NCBI RefSeq assembly: GCF_022206305.1
Contig: NZ_JAKOIW010000009.1
Span: 65,893-129,892, forward strand
Direction: 5' to 3'
Source of the DNA: Gordonia sp. 'Campus'
GTDB taxonomy: Bacteria > Actinomycetota > Actinomycetes > Mycobacteriales > Mycobacteriaceae
Length of the DNA stretch: 64,000 bases
How positions within the stretch are numbered: position 1 is the stretch's first letter; each line of letters starts with the position of its first letter. The position numbers and the translations under genes are program-made. The notes below the pieces were generated by a model. The model made no database searches, was not told where the DNA came from, and saw only the letters and a program-made list of their open reading frames with translations. Positions 34,569 through 43,743 of this stretch are shown one piece after another.

Positions 34569-35897
34569 TCAGGAGAAGGGGGGCCGCGGATCGACCTGCC
34601 GCGAGACGCGTCCGGCCGTACGCCACGCCCGCGCCACGAGGTCGGCGTCCTCGGCGGTGATGAGATTGCCCATCACCCGGACGACCAGCGACATCAGCTG
34701 AGGGGACCGTATCCCGGGGCGGCCCAGGGTGGGCACCGCGCTGGGCATGGTGAGCAGGCCCGCGAGCCGCCGCGCGGCGGAGAACGCCAGTCCGTAGTGC
34801 TCCACCAGGATGTCGCGCCAGCGGGTGGTGTAGTCGTCGGCGCCGAGGAGTTCGACGGCCAGCCGCGCCGTCTCCAGCGCGTAGTCGATCCCCTCCCCGT
34901 TGAGCGGGTTGACGCACGCGGCGGCGTCGCCGATCAGCATCCAGTTGCGGCCCGCGACATGGGACACGGCGCCGCCCATCGGCAGCAGCGCGGACGCGAT
35001 ACGTACCGGGGGACCGCCGAGCGCCCACTCGTCGCGCACCATGGCCGCATAGTGCTCGAGGATGGGCCGAAGTGCCATGTGCGCTGGGCGTTTCGACGTC
35101 GCCAGCGCACCCACGCCCACGTTCACCAGGCCGCCGCCCGCGCTGCCGAGTGGGAAGACCCAGCCGTATCCGGGCAGGAGGCTGCCGTCGGGTCCGCGGA
35201 GCTCGAGGTGAGAGCCCATCCAGTGCGAGTCCGCGCGCGCCGACGGTGCATAGGCGCGGGCGGCGACACCGTATGCCGTATCTCGATGCCACTGTCGGCC
35301 AAGGGTTTTGCCGAGCCCGGAGCGGACGCCGTCGGCGACGATGAGGTCGCGCACCGTCATCGAGTGCGATCCCGACGAGGTCTCGAAGGTGACCGCACCC
35401 ACGCGGTCGCCGTCCATCGTAACGTCGACGGCCTTGGCGCCCTGCACCATTCGCACTCCGCACGACACCGCGTGGACACGGATGGCGTCGTCGAACTCCG
35501 TCCGGGCCACGGCGCTGCCGTACGTGGGAAACCGTCCCGACGGCCACCGGACCTGTTGGCGCGCTCCCCATCCGTTCAGCAGCAGGCCGTCCAGACGCGG
35601 ACGGTCGGCGAGGAGTCCACCGAGTCCGAGGGCGTCGAGTTCGGCGACCGCACGCGGGGTGAGGCCGTCGCCGCAGGTCTTGTCGCGCGGGAACACCGCA
35701 GCGTCCACGAGTACGACGTCGCGTCCCGCTGCCGCCGCGTGCGCCGCGGCTGCCGATCCGCCCGGTCCCGCACCCACGACCAGGACGTCCGCATGCCCGG
35801 GAAGGCCGTCGGCGGAAACGGGGTGGGAATCGGCCGCAGAGGGGCCGCCGGGAACCTCGGGCGGGATGCGCTCGGGCGGCGTCGTGTCCGTGCTCAC
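34569..35897 (-). CDS. menJ: Menaquinone reductase, FAD-dependent (geranylgeranyl-reductase type)
   Basis: 442 residues from GTG 35897. FAD-binding motif DVLVVGAGPGGSAAAAHAAA, then RDKTCGDGLTPRAV (the CGDGL signature of geranylgeranyl reductases) and GRNWMLIGDAAACVNPLNGEGIDYALE near the flavin phosphate. In M. tuberculosis the homologue Rv0561c (MenJ) saturates one isoprene unit of menaquinone-9. Position directly before the divergent polyprenyl synthase mirrors Rv0561c-Rv0562. The leader before the first Rossmann strand is a Pro/Gly-rich stretch of about 30 residues. It acts at the membrane on the prenyl tail. Confidence 0.92.
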   Translation of the reverse strand: MSTDTTPPERIPPEVPGGPSAADSHPVSADGLPGHADVLVVGAGPGGSAAAAHAAAAGRDVVLVDAAVFPRDKTCGDGLTPRAVAELDALGLGGLLADRPRLDGLLLNGWGARQQVRWPSGRFPTYGSAVARTEFDDAIRVHAVSCGVRMVQGAKAVDVTMDGDRVGAVTFETSSGSHSMTVRDLIVADGVRSGLGKTLGRQWHRDTAYGVAARAYAPSARADSHWMGSHLELRGPDGSLLPGYGWVFPLGSAGGGLVNVGVGALATSKRPAHMALRPILEHYAAMVRDEWALGGPPVRIASALLPMGGAVSHVAGRNWMLIGDAAACVNPLNGEGIDYALETARLAVELLGADDYTTRWRDILVEHYGLAFSAARRLAGLLTMPSAVPTLGRPGIRSPQLMSLVVRVMGNLITAEDADLVARAWRTAGRVSRQVDPRPPFS

Positions 35898-36016
35898 CCG
35901 ACCAGTATGTCCGCACCGGCGACGGGCTAGGCTCAGCAGGCAGGTGGGGTCGTCGCGGGAACGCGCATCCGCCGAGAGACGATTTGCCGGATCAGACGAG
36001 ATGGGGCCGCGTTCAC

Positions 36017-37033
36017 GTGAAGTCCACATTCGCCGGGGTGGACCTGGTGTCGGATGAGTTCGCCGAGACGGTGCGCTCCTCACTGCAGAAGGTCGAGGAC
36101 CTGCTGCTGAGTGAGCTCTCCTCGGGTGACGAGGTCATGACCGAGGCCGCCACGCACCTCGCCAGGGCCGGCGGCAAGCGGTTCCGGCCGATGTTCGCGA
36201 TCCTGGCCGCCCAGTTCGGCCCGCAGCCCGATTCCGAGGACGTCATCACCTCGGCCACCGTGGTCGAGATGATCCACCTGGCGACGCTCTACCACGACGA
36301 CGTCATGGACGAGGCCGCGATGCGGCGAGGCGCTCCCAGCGCCAACGCCCGCTGGACCAACAGCGTGGCCATCCTGTCCGGTGACTTCCTGTTCGCGCGG
36401 GCGTCCCGACTCGTGTCGACTCTCGGCCCGGAGGCCGTGCGGATCATCGCCGAGACCTTCGCCGAGCTCGTCACCGGACAGATGCGCGAGACCGTCGGCG
36501 CCAAGCCGGGGGCCGACCCCGTGGACCACTACCTGCAGGTCGTCTGGGAGAAGACGGGGTCGTTGATCGCCGCGGCGGCACGCTTCGGCGCGATGGCCTC
36601 CGGGGCCGGCGCCGAGGACATCGAACGTCTGTCGCGGATCGGTGACATCGTCGGCGTCGCCTTCCAGGTGTCCGACGACATCATCGACATCAGCTCGGTG
36701 TCGGTGGAGTCGGGCAAGACGCCCGGGACCGACCTGCGGGAAGGCGTCCACACGCTGCCGGTGCTCTACGCGCTGGCCGGTGACGACGCGACATCGGTCC
36801 GTCTGCGGGAACTGCTCGTCGCCGACGGCGGGGCATCGCGGCCGCTGACCGACGACGCGGAGGTCGCCGAGGCTATCGAGCTGCTCGGCTCGTCGGCGGG
36901 CATGACCGCTGCGCGGGCCAAGCTCCAGGACTTCGCCGACGAGGCACACGCGATGCTCGCCGAGCTCCCGGAGTCGCCGGCCCACCGCGCGCTGGCGTCG
37001 CTGGTGGACTACACGATCGAGCGCGTCGGTTAG
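36017..37033 (+). CDS. Polyprenyl diphosphate synthase (GrcC-like)
   Basis: About 338 residues from GTG 36017 (TTG at 35984 is an alternative with a weak GAGAG site). Trans-type isoprenyl synthase: GGKRFRPMFAILAAQ substrate loop, first aspartate-rich motif in LYHDDVMDEAAMRRG, and second in FQVSDDIIDISS. It condenses isopentenyl diphosphate onto allylic diphosphates to make the long chain. Small residues before the first motif suit long products. Beside menJ and equal in place to grcC1 (Rv0562), it probably makes the menaquinone side chain. It converges with htpX, the stops being only three bases apart. Confidence 0.92.
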   Translation: MKSTFAGVDLVSDEFAETVRSSLQKVEDLLLSELSSGDEVMTEAATHLARAGGKRFRPMFAILAAQFGPQPDSEDVITSATVVEMIHLATLYHDDVMDEAAMRRGAPSANARWTNSVAILSGDFLFARASRLVSTLGPEAVRIIAETFAELVTGQMRETVGAKPGADPVDHYLQVVWEKTGSLIAAAARFGAMASGAGAEDIERLSRIGDIVGVAFQVSDDIIDISSVSVESGKTPGTDLREGVHTLPVLYALAGDDATSVRLRELLVADGGASRPLTDDAEVAEAIELLGSSAGMTAARAKLQDFADEAHAMLAELPESPAHRALASLVDYTIERVG

Positions 37034-37036
37034 CAG

Positions 37037-37894
37037 TCAGCGGCCGTCTCGAGCCATCTCCTGCAGGCGCCGGATACGTTCGGCGGTCGGGGGATGAGTC
37101 GAGAACATGCGCGCCATCCGGTCGGTCGCGCGGAACGGGCTCTCGATCATCAGATGGGACTGCGCGGCGATGTCGGGCTGCGGTGGCAGCGGCGCGGCCT
37201 GGACCCCGCCGGAGATCTTCGCCAGCGCTGATGCGAGGGCCAGCGGATCCCCGGTGAGCTCGGCACCCGACTGATCGGCCTGGAACTCCCGGGAGCGGGA
37301 GACGGCCATCTTCACCAACGACGCCGCGATCGGACCCAGCAGCGCGATGAGGAGCATCGCGAGTGGGTTGGGTGCGTTGTCGCGGCTCCCGAACGCGCCC
37401 ATGAACATCGCGAAGTTGGCCAGTCCGCTGATCACCGCGGCCATCGCGCCCGCGACCGAGCTGATCAGGATGTCGCGGTTGTAGACATGGGACAGCTCGT
37501 GGCCGAGTACGGCGCGGAGCTCGCGTTCGTTCAGCAGCTGCAGGATGCCGGTGGTGCAGCACACCGCTGCGTTCTTGGGATTACGGCCCGTCGCGAAGGC
37601 GTTGGGCGACTCGGTGGGGGAGATGTAGAGCGCGGGCATCGGCTGATGCGCGGTGGTCGCCAGCTCGCGGACGATCCGGTACATGACCGGCGCCTGCAGT
37701 TCGGTGACGGGCTGGGCGTGCATCGCCCGCAACGACATCCTCGCGCTGTTGAAGTAGACGTAAGCGTTCATGCCGACGGCGACGACGACCGAACCCCACA
37801 GGATCAACGGGCTCTTGAACAGGGCGCCGATGCCGACGATGATCGCCGACATCAGGCCCAGCAGTGCCGCGGTCTTCACTCCGTTGAAATGCAT
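37037..37894 (-). CDS. htpX: Membrane zinc metalloprotease HtpX
   Basis: 285-residue M48 peptidase involved in quality control of membrane proteins. Two N-terminal membrane segments (residues about 8-50) and two more at about 150-195 surround the zinc site [12 protein letters not shown], with a downstream glutamate in [16 protein letters not shown] completing the ligands. The C-terminal [17 protein letters not shown] is family-typical. Placement beside the polyprenyl synthase matches Rv0563. Length equals the family's usual 285-295 residues. Confidence 0.96.
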   Translation of the reverse strand: MHFNGVKTAALLGLMSAIIVGIGALFKSPLILWGSVVVAVGMNAYVYFNSARMSLRAMHAQPVTELQAPVMYRIVRELATTAHQPMPALYISPTESPNAFATGRNPKNAAVCCTTGILQLLNERELRAVLGHELSHVYNRDILISSVAGAMAAVISGLANFAMFMGAFGSRDNAPNPLAMLLIALLGPIAASLVKMAVSRSREFQADQSGAELTGDPLALASALAKISGGVQAAPLPPQPDIAAQSHLMIESPFRATDRMARMFSTHPPTAERIRRLQEMARDGR

Positions 37895-38040
37895 CGGGTC
37901 CTCGTCTGTCCGGCGCCGCTGGACTGGGACTCCGGCCGCTCCCCGGGCGGTCCGGGGAGCTCGGCGGAGGAGTGCAGGCGCCCTCGTACGGTCAAACGAC
38001 GCAGGACGCGATCAGGTTTCCGGCGCCTGCGGCGACCGGC

Positions 38041-38532
38041 CTAGCGGTAGTTGACGAACTGCAGGGCGATGCCGAAATCCTCGCCCTTGAGCAGCGAGAT
38101 GACCGCCTGCAGATCGTCGCGCTTCTTGCTCGACACCCGCAGCTCGTCGCCCTGGATCTGTGCCTTGACGCCCTTGGGGCCCTCGTCGCGGATCTTCTTC
38201 GAGATCTTCTTGGCGTGGTCGGAGTCGATGCCCTGGACCAGGGTGCCGGTGATCTTGAAGGTCTTTCCCGAGCCCACGACCTCGCCGGCGTCGAACGCCT
38301 TCAGCGAGATGTCGCGCCGGATCAGCTTCTCCTTGAACACCTCGAGGCCGGCCTGCGCACGTTCCTCGGCGTCGGAGGTGATGACGATGTTCTCCTCGCC
38401 GGACCACTCGATGCCGGTGTTGGTGCCGCGGAAGTCGTAGCGCTGCGACAGTTCCTTCGCGGCCTGGTTGAGGGCGTTGTCGACCTCCTGGCGGTCGATC
38501 TTGCTCACCACGTCGAACGATGAATCAGCCAT
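38041..38532 (-). CDS. yajQ: YajQ-family nucleotide-binding protein (UPF0234)
   Basis: 163 residues from ATG 38532 ([21 protein letters not shown]), the conserved family start; an ATG two codons earlier is also in frame. The YajQ fold has two ferredoxin-like halves; the C-terminal [20 protein letters not shown] segment is typical. Some YajQ proteins (Xanthomonas) bind c-di-GMP and modulate transcription; others bind RNA or nucleotides. The same window carries a cyclase and a phosphodiesterase, so a c-di-GMP effector role is worth testing. It matches Rv0566c in length and place. Confidence 0.93.
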   Translation of the reverse strand: MADSSFDVVSKIDRQEVDNALNQAAKELSQRYDFRGTNTGIEWSGEENIVITSDAEERAQAGLEVFKEKLIRRDISLKAFDAGEVVGSGKTFKITGTLVQGIDSDHAKKISKKIRDEGPKGVKAQIQGDELRVSSKKRDDLQAVISLLKGEDFGIALQFVNYR

Positions 38533-38658
38533 GGGCACCAGCGTATGTCATGGCGACAGGAGCAGGTTGACCAGCCGGTTTGCGCGCGGGCACATGGTTC
38601 GTTGTATTCTTCACGGCGTTGTTCGAACGGCTGTGGATCACGGCCCGCAGAGCGGCAC

Positions 38659-38739
38659 GGCAGGTTGCCCGAGCGGCCAAAGGGAGCGGATTGTAAATCC
38701 GTCGCGCAAGCTACATAGGTTCGAATCCTATACCTGCCA
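38659..38739 (+). tRNA. tRNA-Tyr (GTA)
   Basis: Class II tRNA of 81 bases with anticodon GTA in loop TTGTAAA, a long variable arm, GGTTCGAATCC T-arm, and a perfect acceptor pairing GGCAGGT/ACCTGCC with discriminator A. CCA is not encoded beyond the natural ACA. Confidence 0.96.
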
Positions 38740-38856
38740 CAGCGTGGTACCACGTCCACGAACTGCACTTCAGACAGTCGCTCACCCGCGATTTGGCTAG
38801 CGCAGAGGCGGATGTGTAACCTCGTTAAGGCTCTCGGACAGAAATGACCGGGGCAC

Positions 38857-38929
38857 GCCCCCTTAGCTCAGTCGGTAGAGCGTTTCCATGGTAAGGAAAA
38901 GGTCGACGGTTCGATTCCGTCAGGGGGCT
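38857..38929 (+). tRNA. tRNA-Thr (GGT)
   Basis: 73-base cloverleaf with acceptor GCCCCCT/AGGGGGC, discriminator T, anticodon GGT in loop ATGGTAA and T-arm GACGGTTCGATTCCGTC. It precedes tRNA-Met and rpmG, the order found in mycobacteria. Confidence 0.96.
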
Positions 38930-38950
38930 CGCTGGACGACAAGTCCGCGG

Positions 38951-39024
38951 GGCGGTGTAGCTCAGCTGGTTAGAGCGCACGACTCATAATCGTGAGGTCG
39001 AGGGATCGAGTCCCTCCACCGCTA
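38951..39024 (+). tRNA. tRNA-Met (CAT, elongator type)
   Basis: 74-base cloverleaf with anticodon CAT in loop CTCATAA, D-arm GCTCAGCTGGTTAGAGC and T-arm GAGGGATCGAGTCCCTC. The first acceptor pair is G-T. Initiator features (three G-C pairs in the anticodon stem) are absent, so elongator Met is favoured over initiator. Confidence 0.93.
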
Positions 39025-39117
39025 CACATCGGGTCCGACCGGAACCGAGCGCAAGGGTCGCAAGCCCTGAGGGAACTGCCGAACCCGACCACGTACCACC
39101 CGAAAGAAGGCAATCAA

Positions 39118-39285
39118 GTGGCCTCCTCAACAGATGTTCGCCCCAAGATCACCTTGGCATGCGAGGTGTGCAAGCACCGTAACTACATCACCAAGAAGAA
39201 CCGCCGCAACGATCCCGATCGCCTCGAGATCAAGAAGTTCTGCCCGAACTGCGGCAAACATCAGGCGCACAAGGAATCGCGCTGA
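39118..39285 (+). CDS. rpmG: 50S ribosomal protein L33
   Basis: 55-residue ribosomal protein from GTG 39118, after a GAAAGAAGG ribosome site. It carries both CxxC pairs (ACEVC and FCPNCGKH), so this is the zinc-binding form. [20 protein letters not shown] is the family core. It sits downstream of tRNA-Thr and tRNA-Met and upstream of the dehydratase gene, as rpmG2 does in M. tuberculosis. A strong hairpin terminator follows. Confidence 0.97.
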   Translation: MASSTDVRPKITLACEVCKHRNYITKKNRRNDPDRLEIKKFCPNCGKHQAHKESR

Positions 39286-39320
39286 CCCAGACGTCGGCTA
39301 TTCCGGTAGTACAACCAGCA

Positions 39321-39349
39321 ACGGGCTGCCTCGTCTCGAGGCGGCCCGT
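39321..39349 (+). terminator. Intrinsic terminator after rpmG
   Basis: A 13-bp stem (39321-39333 with 39337-39349, one G-T pair) and a TCT loop, followed by a T-containing tail. It separates rpmG from the dehydratase gene. Confidence 0.8.
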
Positions 39350-39429
39350 CTTGCTGTCGGGGGCCGGATGCGGGGACAGTTCGCCACAAGAGCGGTAAGC
39401 GTGGGACTTGCCGAAGGGAGCATCGATCA

Positions 39430-40527
39430 ATGTCAGACGTCAGCGCCACCCGGGATCGGATCGACGACGCGGACACCGGCGCCCCGGCCGCCAAGATGAC
39501 CCCCGAGGAGATCGCCGCCCACACGCAGACGCTGGTCGGCTTCCACTACACCGTCGACGACTACTACGAGATCGGCCGGGAAGAGGTCCGCAAGCACGCG
39601 ATGGCCGTGCAGGACGCGCACCCGACCCACTGGAGTGAAGAAGGTGCGCGGTCGTACGGGCACGAAACCCTGATCGCCGCGCCGACCTACGTGTCGGTGC
39701 TTGGCATCATCGCCCAGCGCCGTTTGTTCGAAGACGTCATCACCGGCTACGACATGTGGCAGATCATGCAGACCGACCAGCGACTGGTGTACCACCAGCC
39801 GATGAAGGTGGGGGACCGGCTGATCTGTGACGTCTCGCTCGAGTCGTTCCGCCACGTCAGCAGCCCCGAGATGATCGATCTCATGGTCACCAAGAACGTC
39901 ATCTGGAATCAGCACGACGAGCCGGTGATGACCACCTGGACCTCCCTGGCGGCGCGTCCGGGAATGGACGTCGATCCGGAGCTCGAGGCCTCGCTCGACC
40001 ACGTCATGATGAAGATCGACGCCATCGGCGAGCCGGGACACACCGTCGAACCCCAGGCCGGCCGATACGAGCTGCCCGACCCGACACAGTCACCCGGCGC
40101 CTACGGCGCCATCGACTTCGACACCCTCGAGAAGGGCCAGGAACTCCCCGCCAAGCGGTACCTGCTCACCCGGGGCAACCTCTCGAACTACGCCGGTGTC
40201 GCGGGCGACCCGAACCCGATCCACTTCTCCGATCACGTCATCCAGGCGGCCGGTATGGACGACGTCGTCGCCCACGGCATGCAGACGATGGGCCTCGGCG
40301 CCAGCTTCATCTCCGAGTTCATCGGCGACCCGGCGGCCTTCTGCGAGTACAACGTCCGGTTCACCAGTCCCGTCTACGTGCCTGCGAACGACAGTGCGGC
40401 TGTCGACTTCAGCGGCAAGGTCAAGTCCCTCGACCCCGAGACCCGTCGCGGCACCATCGCGATCACGGCCAAGCAGGGTGACCGGCGGATCTTCGGCCGT
40501 GCGCAGGCGGTCATCCAGTTCAACTGA
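39430..40527 (+). CDS. Fused HadA-HadB-type (3R)-hydroxyacyl-ACP dehydratase
   Basis: 365 residues from ATG 39430. Two tandem hotdog units: residues about 25-185 resemble HadA (LVGFHYTVDDYYEIGREEV, then AAPTYVSVLGI), and residues about 210-365 resemble HadB, with the hydratase-2 motif YAGVAGDPNPIHFSD that holds the catalytic aspartate and histidine. In mycobacteria HadA and HadB are separate subunits of the FAS-II dehydratase acting on meromycolate chains. Here one reading frame joins them through a linker around residues 190-215 (ELPDPTQSPGAYG). The catalytic motif is in the B half only, as in the heterodimer. No hadC follows; the next gene is tRNA-Trp. The reaction removes water from 3-hydroxyacyl-ACP in the cytosol. 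Confidence 0.9.
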   Translation: MSDVSATRDRIDDADTGAPAAKMTPEEIAAHTQTLVGFHYTVDDYYEIGREEVRKHAMAVQDAHPTHWSEEGARSYGHETLIAAPTYVSVLGIIAQRRLFEDVITGYDMWQIMQTDQRLVYHQPMKVGDRLICDVSLESFRHVSSPEMIDLMVTKNVIWNQHDEPVMTTWTSLAARPGMDVDPELEASLDHVMMKIDAIGEPGHTVEPQAGRYELPDPTQSPGAYGAIDFDTLEKGQELPAKRYLLTRGNLSNYAGVAGDPNPIHFSDHVIQAAGMDDVVAHGMQTMGLGASFISEFIGDPAAFCEYNVRFTSPVYVPANDSAAVDFSGKVKSLDPETRRGTIAITAKQGDRRIFGRAQAVIQFN

Positions 40528-40615
40528 GCTGTGATCCGGTTGAGCCGATCGGCACGGCCACGGACGCCGAAGGGTGCTCGTGTACGGTCGACGGCAAGGT
40601 GCCACGGAGGCCGTT

Positions 40616-40645
40616 TTGGGTTCCACGGTGCCGGTGATCTACACT
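40616..40645 (+). promoter_or_regulatory. Candidate promoter of the tRNA-Trp/secE/nusG unit
   Basis: TTGGGT (40616-40621) and TACACT (40640-40645) are separated by 18 bases, a fair sigma-A-type match in the 255-base gap after the dehydratase gene. Confidence 0.5.
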
Positions 40646-40670
40646 GAAGTGTCTGATTGATTCAGACTTG

Positions 40671-40693
40671 CGCGCTACCCATAGGGTGGCGCG
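40671..40693 (+). other. Leader hairpin between promoter and tRNA-Trp
   Basis: A 10-bp stem with a 3-base loop (40671-40680 with 40684-40693, one G-T pair) lies about 20 bases past the candidate start point. It could be an RNase-processing or attenuation structure of the tRNA-Trp/secE transcript. No T-run follows, so it is not a standard terminator. Confidence 0.4.
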
Positions 40694-40782
40694 TTGGTTT
40701 TGTCGGCGACGAATCGTCGACGTGGCCGAGAGGCCGGGTCGAGAAGACGGCAACGCCACCCACCCCGGTGAGGGCGTCGCAA

Positions 40783-40855
<73 letters not shown>

Positions 40856-40894
40856 CCCTGGTGAAGGGCACACGTTGACGAGAGGACCGCGAAG

Positions 40895-41365
40895 TTGAGC
40901 AAGCGAGACCGGGCAGCCCGCGCCAAAGAAGCCGCTGAGGGTTCTGCGGCGGATCCGGCTGAGCTCGACGGTCGCGACGAGGCCACCGACGCGGGAACGG
41001 ACGACGAGAAGTCGGCCGACACCGCGAAGGAGCTGCGGCCGTCCGGTAAGCGCTCGGCTCGCGGACGTCGCTCGTCGGCGGGTGCAACCGATGGGGACAC
41101 CGACTCCGATTCGGGGTCGTCGGTCGCCGTCAAGGAACGCAAGACGAAGAAGAAGGCGTCTGCGGGAGAGAGCCGGAATCCGTTCGTTCGGATCTGGCTG
41201 TTCCTCACGCAGGTCGTCGCCGAGCTGAAGAAGGTCATCTGGCCGACGCGGCGCGAGATGATCACGTACACGATCGTCGTGCTCGTGTTCGTCATCGTGA
41301 TGACCGCGTTCATCTCCGGCCTCGACCTCGCCTTCGCCAAGGGCGTGCTCTGGTTGTTCGGCTGA
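40895..41365 (+). CDS. secE: Preprotein translocase subunit SecE
   Basis: 156 residues from TTG 40895 with a GAGAGGA ribosome site. A long hydrophilic Ala/Asp/Lys/Arg-rich N-terminal region (about 90 residues) precedes the conserved SecE core FLTQVVAELKKVIWPTRREM and one membrane segment (TYTIVVLVFVIVMTAFISGL). SecE clamps the SecYG channel in the cytoplasmic membrane. It is directly upstream of nusG. Confidence 0.96.
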   Translation: MSKRDRAARAKEAAEGSAADPAELDGRDEATDAGTDDEKSADTAKELRPSGKRSARGRRSSAGATDGDTDSDSGSSVAVKERKTKKKASAGESRNPFVRIWLFLTQVVAELKKVIWPTRREMITYTIVVLVFVIVMTAFISGLDLAFAKGVLWLFG

Positions 41366-41436
41366 CCCACGCGGTGGGCTCGGCCGGGCGACGAGAAGTA
41401 CGACCGCGAGATGAACCATAAGGAGCGTGGGCTGCA

Positions 41437-42294
41437 GTGAGCACCCCGGAGAACGAACTCGCCTCGACCGAATCCGTCGACGTGACGGACGCCGATGTCG
41501 ATGCGGCCACGACCGACTCGGCAGACGCCGATGTTGCGGCGGCCGTGGACTCGACGGTCGACGAGTCGGGTGCCGTCGAGGGCGACGAACTCCCCGCCGA
41601 GGACACCGTCTCCGAGGACGCCGACGCCGAAGCGCCCGCGGACGAGGCTCCTGCCGAAGAAGCCGAGGTGGATCCGGTCGAGGAGCTGCGCAAGCAGCTG
41701 CGGCGCGCTCCCGGTGACTGGTACGTGATCCACAGCTATGCCGGTTACGAGAACAAGGTCAAGGCCAACCTCGAGACCCGCGTGCAGAACCTCGACGTCG
41801 GTGACTACATCTTCCAGGTCGAGGTCCCGACCGAAGAGGTCACCGAGATCAAGAACGGTCAGCCCAAGAAGGTCAACCGCAAGGTGCTGCCGGGCTACAT
41901 CCTCGTGCGCATGGAACTCAACGACGAGTCGTGGGGCGCCGTGCGCAACACCCCGGGCGTCACCGGCTTCGTGGGCATGACCAGCAAGCCGTCGCCGCTC
42001 TCGCTCAACGAGGTGCTGCAGTTCCTGATGCCGCGTGTCGAGGCGAAGAAGCCGTCCGCATCGCGCGGATCGGCCGCCGACGGTGTCGAGGCCGCAGCTG
42101 CCGCCGCGTCGAACGTCATCGAGGTCGACTTCGAGGTCGGCGAGTCGGTCACCGTCATGGACGGCCCGTTCGCCACGCTGCCGGCATCGATCAGCGAGGT
42201 CAACGCCGAGCAGCGCAAGGTCAAGGTGCTCGTGTCGATCTTCGGTCGCGAGACGCCGGTCGAGCTCGGGTTCAACCAGGTCGAGAAGATCTGA
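41437..42294 (+). CDS. nusG: Transcription termination/antitermination factor NusG
   Basis: 285 residues, longer than the roughly 180 of E. coli because of an acidic Glu/Asp/Ala-rich N-terminal extension of about 90 residues, normal in actinobacteria. The NGN domain starts [20 protein letters not shown]. The C-terminal KOW domain has [21 protein letters not shown]. It binds RNA polymerase and Rho and couples to the ribosome. The ATG/GTG context at 41437 follows AAGGAGCGTGGG. Confidence 0.97.
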   Translation: MSTPENELASTESVDVTDADVDAATTDSADADVAAAVDSTVDESGAVEGDELPAEDTVSEDADAEAPADEAPAEEAEVDPVEELRKQLRRAPGDWYVIHSYAGYENKVKANLETRVQNLDVGDYIFQVEVPTEEVTEIKNGQPKKVNRKVLPGYILVRMELNDESWGAVRNTPGVTGFVGMTSKPSPLSLNEVLQFLMPRVEAKKPSASRGSAADGVEAAAAAASNVIEVDFEVGESVTVMDGPFATLPASISEVNAEQRKVKVLVSIFGRETPVELGFNQVEKI

Positions 42295-42378
42295 TCTCCA
42301 GCTTCTCGGACTGACCACACAGACTTTCACGTCTCCAGCGGGCGTGAATTCGCAAGGAAAACAAGCAAGGAACATAAG

Positions 42379-42813
42379 ATGCCTCCCAAGAAGAAGAAGC
42401 TCGCCGGGATCATCAAGCTCCAGATCCAGGCAGGCCAGGCCAACCCGGCCCCGCCCGTGGGTCCGGCGCTCGGTCAGCACGGCGTGAACATCATGGAGTT
42501 CTGCAAGGCGTACAACGCCGCGACCGAGTCGCAGCGCGGCAACGTCATCCCGGTCGAGATCTTCGTGTACGAAGATCGCTCCTTCGACTTCAAGTTGAAG
42601 ACCCCGCCGGCTGCGAAGCTCCTCCTGAAGGCCGCCGGCCTGCAGAAGGGCTCGGGCGAGCCCCACACCAACAAGGTCGGCAAGGTGAGCATGGACCAGG
42701 TCCGTGAGATCGCCAAGACCAAGGCCGAAGACCTCAATGCCAACGACATCGACCAGGCCGCGAAGATCATCGCCGGTACTGCTCGGTCCATGGGCATCAC
42801 GGTCGAGGGCTGA
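42379..42813 (+). CDS. rplK: 50S ribosomal protein L11
   Basis: 144 residues. [30 protein letters not shown] is the highly conserved start that contacts 23S rRNA in the GTPase-associated centre. The rest (AARMIRLS-like C-terminal fold, [12 protein letters not shown]) is family-typical. It forms the usual rplK-rplA pair after nusG. Confidence 0.98.
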
Positions 42814-42898
42814 TCTCCACTTACGAACATCCCGTGGGAGGGCCGGCTCGGCCCGCACCACACACCCCGCCGACTGACGGCGGAGAAGGAACAGAGCA

Positions 42899-43615
42899 AT
42901 GAGCAAGAAGAGCAAGGCCTACGCGGCCGCGGCCGAGAAGGTCGACAAGACCAAGCTGTACAGCCCGCTGGAGGCTGTGGAGTTGGCCAAGGACACGTCG
43001 TCGAAGAACACCGACGCGACCGTCGAGGTCGCGATTCGCCTGGGCGTCGACCCCCGTAAGGCAGACCAGATGGTTCGAGGCACCGTCAATCTGCCGCACG
43101 GCACCGGTAAGACCGCCCGTGTGATCGTGTTCGCCGCCGGCGACAAGGCCGCCGAGGCCACCGCCGCCGGTGCCGACGAGGTCGGCGCCGAGGACCTGAT
43201 CGAGCGCATCCAGGGCGGTTGGCTGGACTTCGACGCCGCGATCGCCACCCCGGATCAGATGGCCAAGGTCGGCCGCATCGCGCGTGTCCTCGGACCCCGC
43301 GGCCTGATGCCGAACCCGAAGACGGGCACCGTGACCACCGATGTCACCAAGGCCGTCAACGACATCAAGGGCGGCAAGATCAACTTCCGCGTCGACAAGG
43401 CTGCGAACCTGCACTTCGTCATCGGCAAGGCGTCGTTCGACCCGGCCAAGCTCGCCGAGAACTACGGCGCTGCGTACGACGAGATCATGCGTGCGAAGCC
43501 GTCGGCAGCGAAGGGTCGCTACATCAAGAAGGTGACCGTCTCCACCACGACGGGCCCGGGTATCCCGGTCGACCCGCAGGTGAGCCGCAACTTCGCGGAA
43601 GCACCGCAGGCGTAG
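42899..43615 (+). CDS. rplA: 50S ribosomal protein L1
   Basis: 238 residues. Motifs KMKSKAY-like start, [20 protein letters not shown] and [15 protein letters not shown] define L1, a component of the ribosomal E-site stalk that also represses its own operon by binding leader mRNA. It follows rplK by 85 bases. A strong 15-bp TTCG-loop hairpin closes the unit. Confidence 0.98.
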   Translation: MSKKSKAYAAAAEKVDKTKLYSPLEAVELAKDTSSKNTDATVEVAIRLGVDPRKADQMVRGTVNLPHGTGKTARVIVFAAGDKAAEATAAGADEVGAEDLIERIQGGWLDFDAAIATPDQMAKVGRIARVLGPRGLMPNPKTGTVTTDVTKAVNDIKGGKINFRVDKAANLHFVIGKASFDPAKLAENYGAAYDEIMRAKPSAAKGRYIKKVTVSTTTGPGIPVDPQVSRNFAEAPQA

Positions 43616-43633
43616 TCTTTCCCAAGTTCCACA

Positions 43634-43667
43634 CGAGGGGCCCGGCATTTCGATGCCGGGCCCCTCG
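43634..43667 (+). terminator. Strong intrinsic terminator after rplA
   Basis: A perfect 15-bp GC-rich stem (43634-43648 with 43653-43667) capped by a stabilising TTCG tetraloop, 18 bases past the rplA stop. Confidence 0.9.
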
Positions 43668-43743
43668 CGTGTGTTCGGGATGCGCTGATCGCGCTCGAGC
43701 GCCAATGTAGGAGCCCCTGCACATTGTTCTTCATGAGCATGGT

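Noticed and set aside
38857-38929. Possible degenerate or pseudo tRNA because of the unusual discriminator T
   Set aside because: All stems pair and the anticodon loop is standard, so it is a normal tRNA-Thr.
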